From an uncultured Bacteroidota bacterium (GTDB lineage: Bacteria > Bacteroidota > Bacteroidia > Chitinophagales > Chitinophagaceae), in contig CAINOM010000530.1 in assembly GCA_903851455.1 (NCBI GenBank), positions 1 to 5,828 on the forward strand: a DNA stretch of 5,828 nt, given 5' to 3'. The position numbers and the translations under genes are program-made. The stretch's first letter is position 1. Every line of letters starts with the position of its first letter. Of the stretch, positions 5,118 to 5,828 are shown piece by piece. The notes beneath the pieces are model-generated. The model was not told the origin of the DNA and searched no databases. It saw only the letters and a list, made by a program, of their open reading frames with translations.

Positions 5118-5534
5118 ATGATCGAGATAAAGATATCCTCGGAACCTTTGAATATTTCATCCTGCATCGACTGGGTTATGTCGCCCGAGGCTGGTGGCAT
5201 AGATGTGTTCATTGGTGCGGTGCGGAATATGACGAAGGGCAAGCAAGTGGTGCGTCTTGAATTTGAAGCATATGAAGCAATGGCACTAAAGGAGATGGAA
5301 AAGATCGCCAAAGATGTTTGTGCTAAGTGGCCAGTTCATAACGTGCTCATACACCATCGTTCCGGCGTTCTTTCTATTGGTGATATACCAGTGGTTATAG
5401 TTGTCTCTGCTGCGCACAGGGCTGCGGCATTTGATGCCTGTCGCTATGCTATTGATACGTTAAAAGAGACGGTACCGATCTGGAAGAAAGAGGTGTTTGA
5501 AGATGGCGAGCAGTGGGTCGCGGCTCATCCGTAA
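5118..5534 (+). CDS. moaE: Molybdopterin synthase catalytic subunit MoaE
   Basis: A 138-residue cytoplasmic subunit that, as a dimer flanked by two MoaD, transfers two sulfurs to precursor Z to make molybdopterin. Landmarks: GGIDVFIGAVRN (26-37) with the conserved GAVR arginine, the LEFEAYEAMA strand-helix (47-56), HHRSGVLSIGD (79-89), the SAAHRAAAFDACR block (97-109), and TLKETVPIWKKE (114-125). In that last block Lys116 and Lys123 correspond to E. coli Lys119 and Lys126, the active-site lysines. All key residues are present and the protein is only slightly shorter than E. coli MoaE (150). It lies 50 bases after moaD, across a hairpin, in the same orientation. Its TAA stop directly abuts the stop codon of the convergent mobA-like gene. 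Confidence 0.95.
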   Translation: MIEIKISSEPLNISSCIDWVMSPEAGGIDVFIGAVRNMTKGKQVVRLEFEAYEAMALKEMEKIAKDVCAKWPVHNVLIHHRSGVLSIGDIPVVIVVSAAHRAAAFDACRYAIDTLKETVPIWKKEVFEDGEQWVAAHP

Positions 5535-5828
5535 CTACCTCGCTAATATCTCTTTTACCCTTTCCGCATCCTCCGGCGTGTTGGCATTCATCAGCGCATC
5601 AGGGTTTGGCGCTTTAAGCATTTTTACCTGCTCACTATTTCTTGTCAGTACCTTACGCGGACAAGTAAAGTCATTGGCAAGGAACGACAGCAGTACCTCA
5701 TATCCGGCCGGCTCCCAGATGGTGATCAATGGCTCCGGCAGTGCGTCAAATGGGCTTTCAAAAGTTGTAGCGATACCACTTGTATCCCGGTTATCGATAA
5801 GGTATTGAAGTGTGGCAGCATCCAGCAA
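5535..5828 (-). CDS. mobA: MobA-like molybdenum cofactor nucleotidyltransferase, C-terminal part
   Basis: Ninety-seven codons plus a TAG (5537-5535) run off the right edge; the N-terminal nucleotide-binding loop lies outside the window. What remains matches the C-terminal portion of MobA-type guanylyltransferases, which join GTP to molybdopterin: a PEPLITIWEP segment (about residues 31-40 of the fragment), then SFLANDFTCPRKVL (48-61), and the closing NANTPED (81-87), a variant of the family's conserved NINTPED motif, followed by a short helix. The leftmost-reading TTG at the edge is an internal Leu, not a start. Convergent with moaE and part of the same cofactor locus. A CTP- or other nucleotide-specific homologue (MocA type) is possible, since the specificity region is missing. 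Confidence 0.75.
   Translation of the reverse strand: MLDAATLQYLIDNRDTSGIATTFESPFDALPEPLITIWEPAGYEVLLSFLANDFTCPRKVLTRNSEQVKMLKAPNPDALMNANTPEDAERVKEILAR

Noticed and set aside
1..5828. Search for a CRISPR array, tRNA/rRNA, transposase or toxin-antitoxin pair
   Set aside because: No regularly spaced long repeats, no cloverleaf or rRNA segments, and no ORF with transposase or toxin features; the window is mainly ordinary core genes.

Overview
The window reads as chromosomal DNA of a member of the Bacteroidota, probably near Chitinophagaceae/Sphingobacteria (inference). The support is: a Skp/OmpH-like lipoprotein and a stand-alone heptose-phosphate kinase of the type common in that phylum; several upstream matches to the Bacteroidota sigma factor -7 element TAnnTTTG, one with a TTG at the correct 17-bp spacing; almost no Shine-Dalgarno sequences; and a TTG-initiated permease gene. 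I have no 16S gene or database match to settle the taxon.

Layout. At the left edge is the N-terminus of a DoxX-like membrane protein on the minus strand, with its own promoter. A gene-free stretch of about 640 bases follows (55-698). It is not featureless: it has a dense cluster of TGGGRYA-type heptamers in both orientations, two adjacent stem-loops, and a short cluster of ATCCTG repeats. Next on the plus strand come an OmpH/Skp-family lipoprotein (699-1295), a 268-base gap with a compact G/C-rich palindromic element, an APC-family amino acid permease (1564-3012) and a PfkB-type heptose-7-phosphate kinase (3054-4052). Twenty bases later begins a tight block of TSUP/TauE-type anion transporter, moaD and moaE (4073-5534). 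The window ends in the C-terminal part of a convergent, minus-strand mobA-like gene whose stop codon abuts the moaE stop codon.

How the genes fit together. MoaD and MoaE form molybdopterin synthase, which inserts the dithiolene sulfurs into precursor Z. The MobA-like protein would later attach a nucleotide to the cofactor. The right end is therefore part of a molybdenum cofactor locus, and the TSUP permease, 5 bases upstream of moaD, is presumably co-transcribed with it. The left and middle genes serve the envelope (OmpH lipoprotein, heptose kinase) and amino acid uptake, with no evident link to the cofactor genes.

I do not see a defence island, CRISPR array, transposase, tRNA, rRNA or a clearly new multi-gene system. 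The most unexplained signals are non-coding: the heptamer cluster at 317-544, the palindromic element at 1387-1492, and the symmetric hairpin between moaD and moaE.
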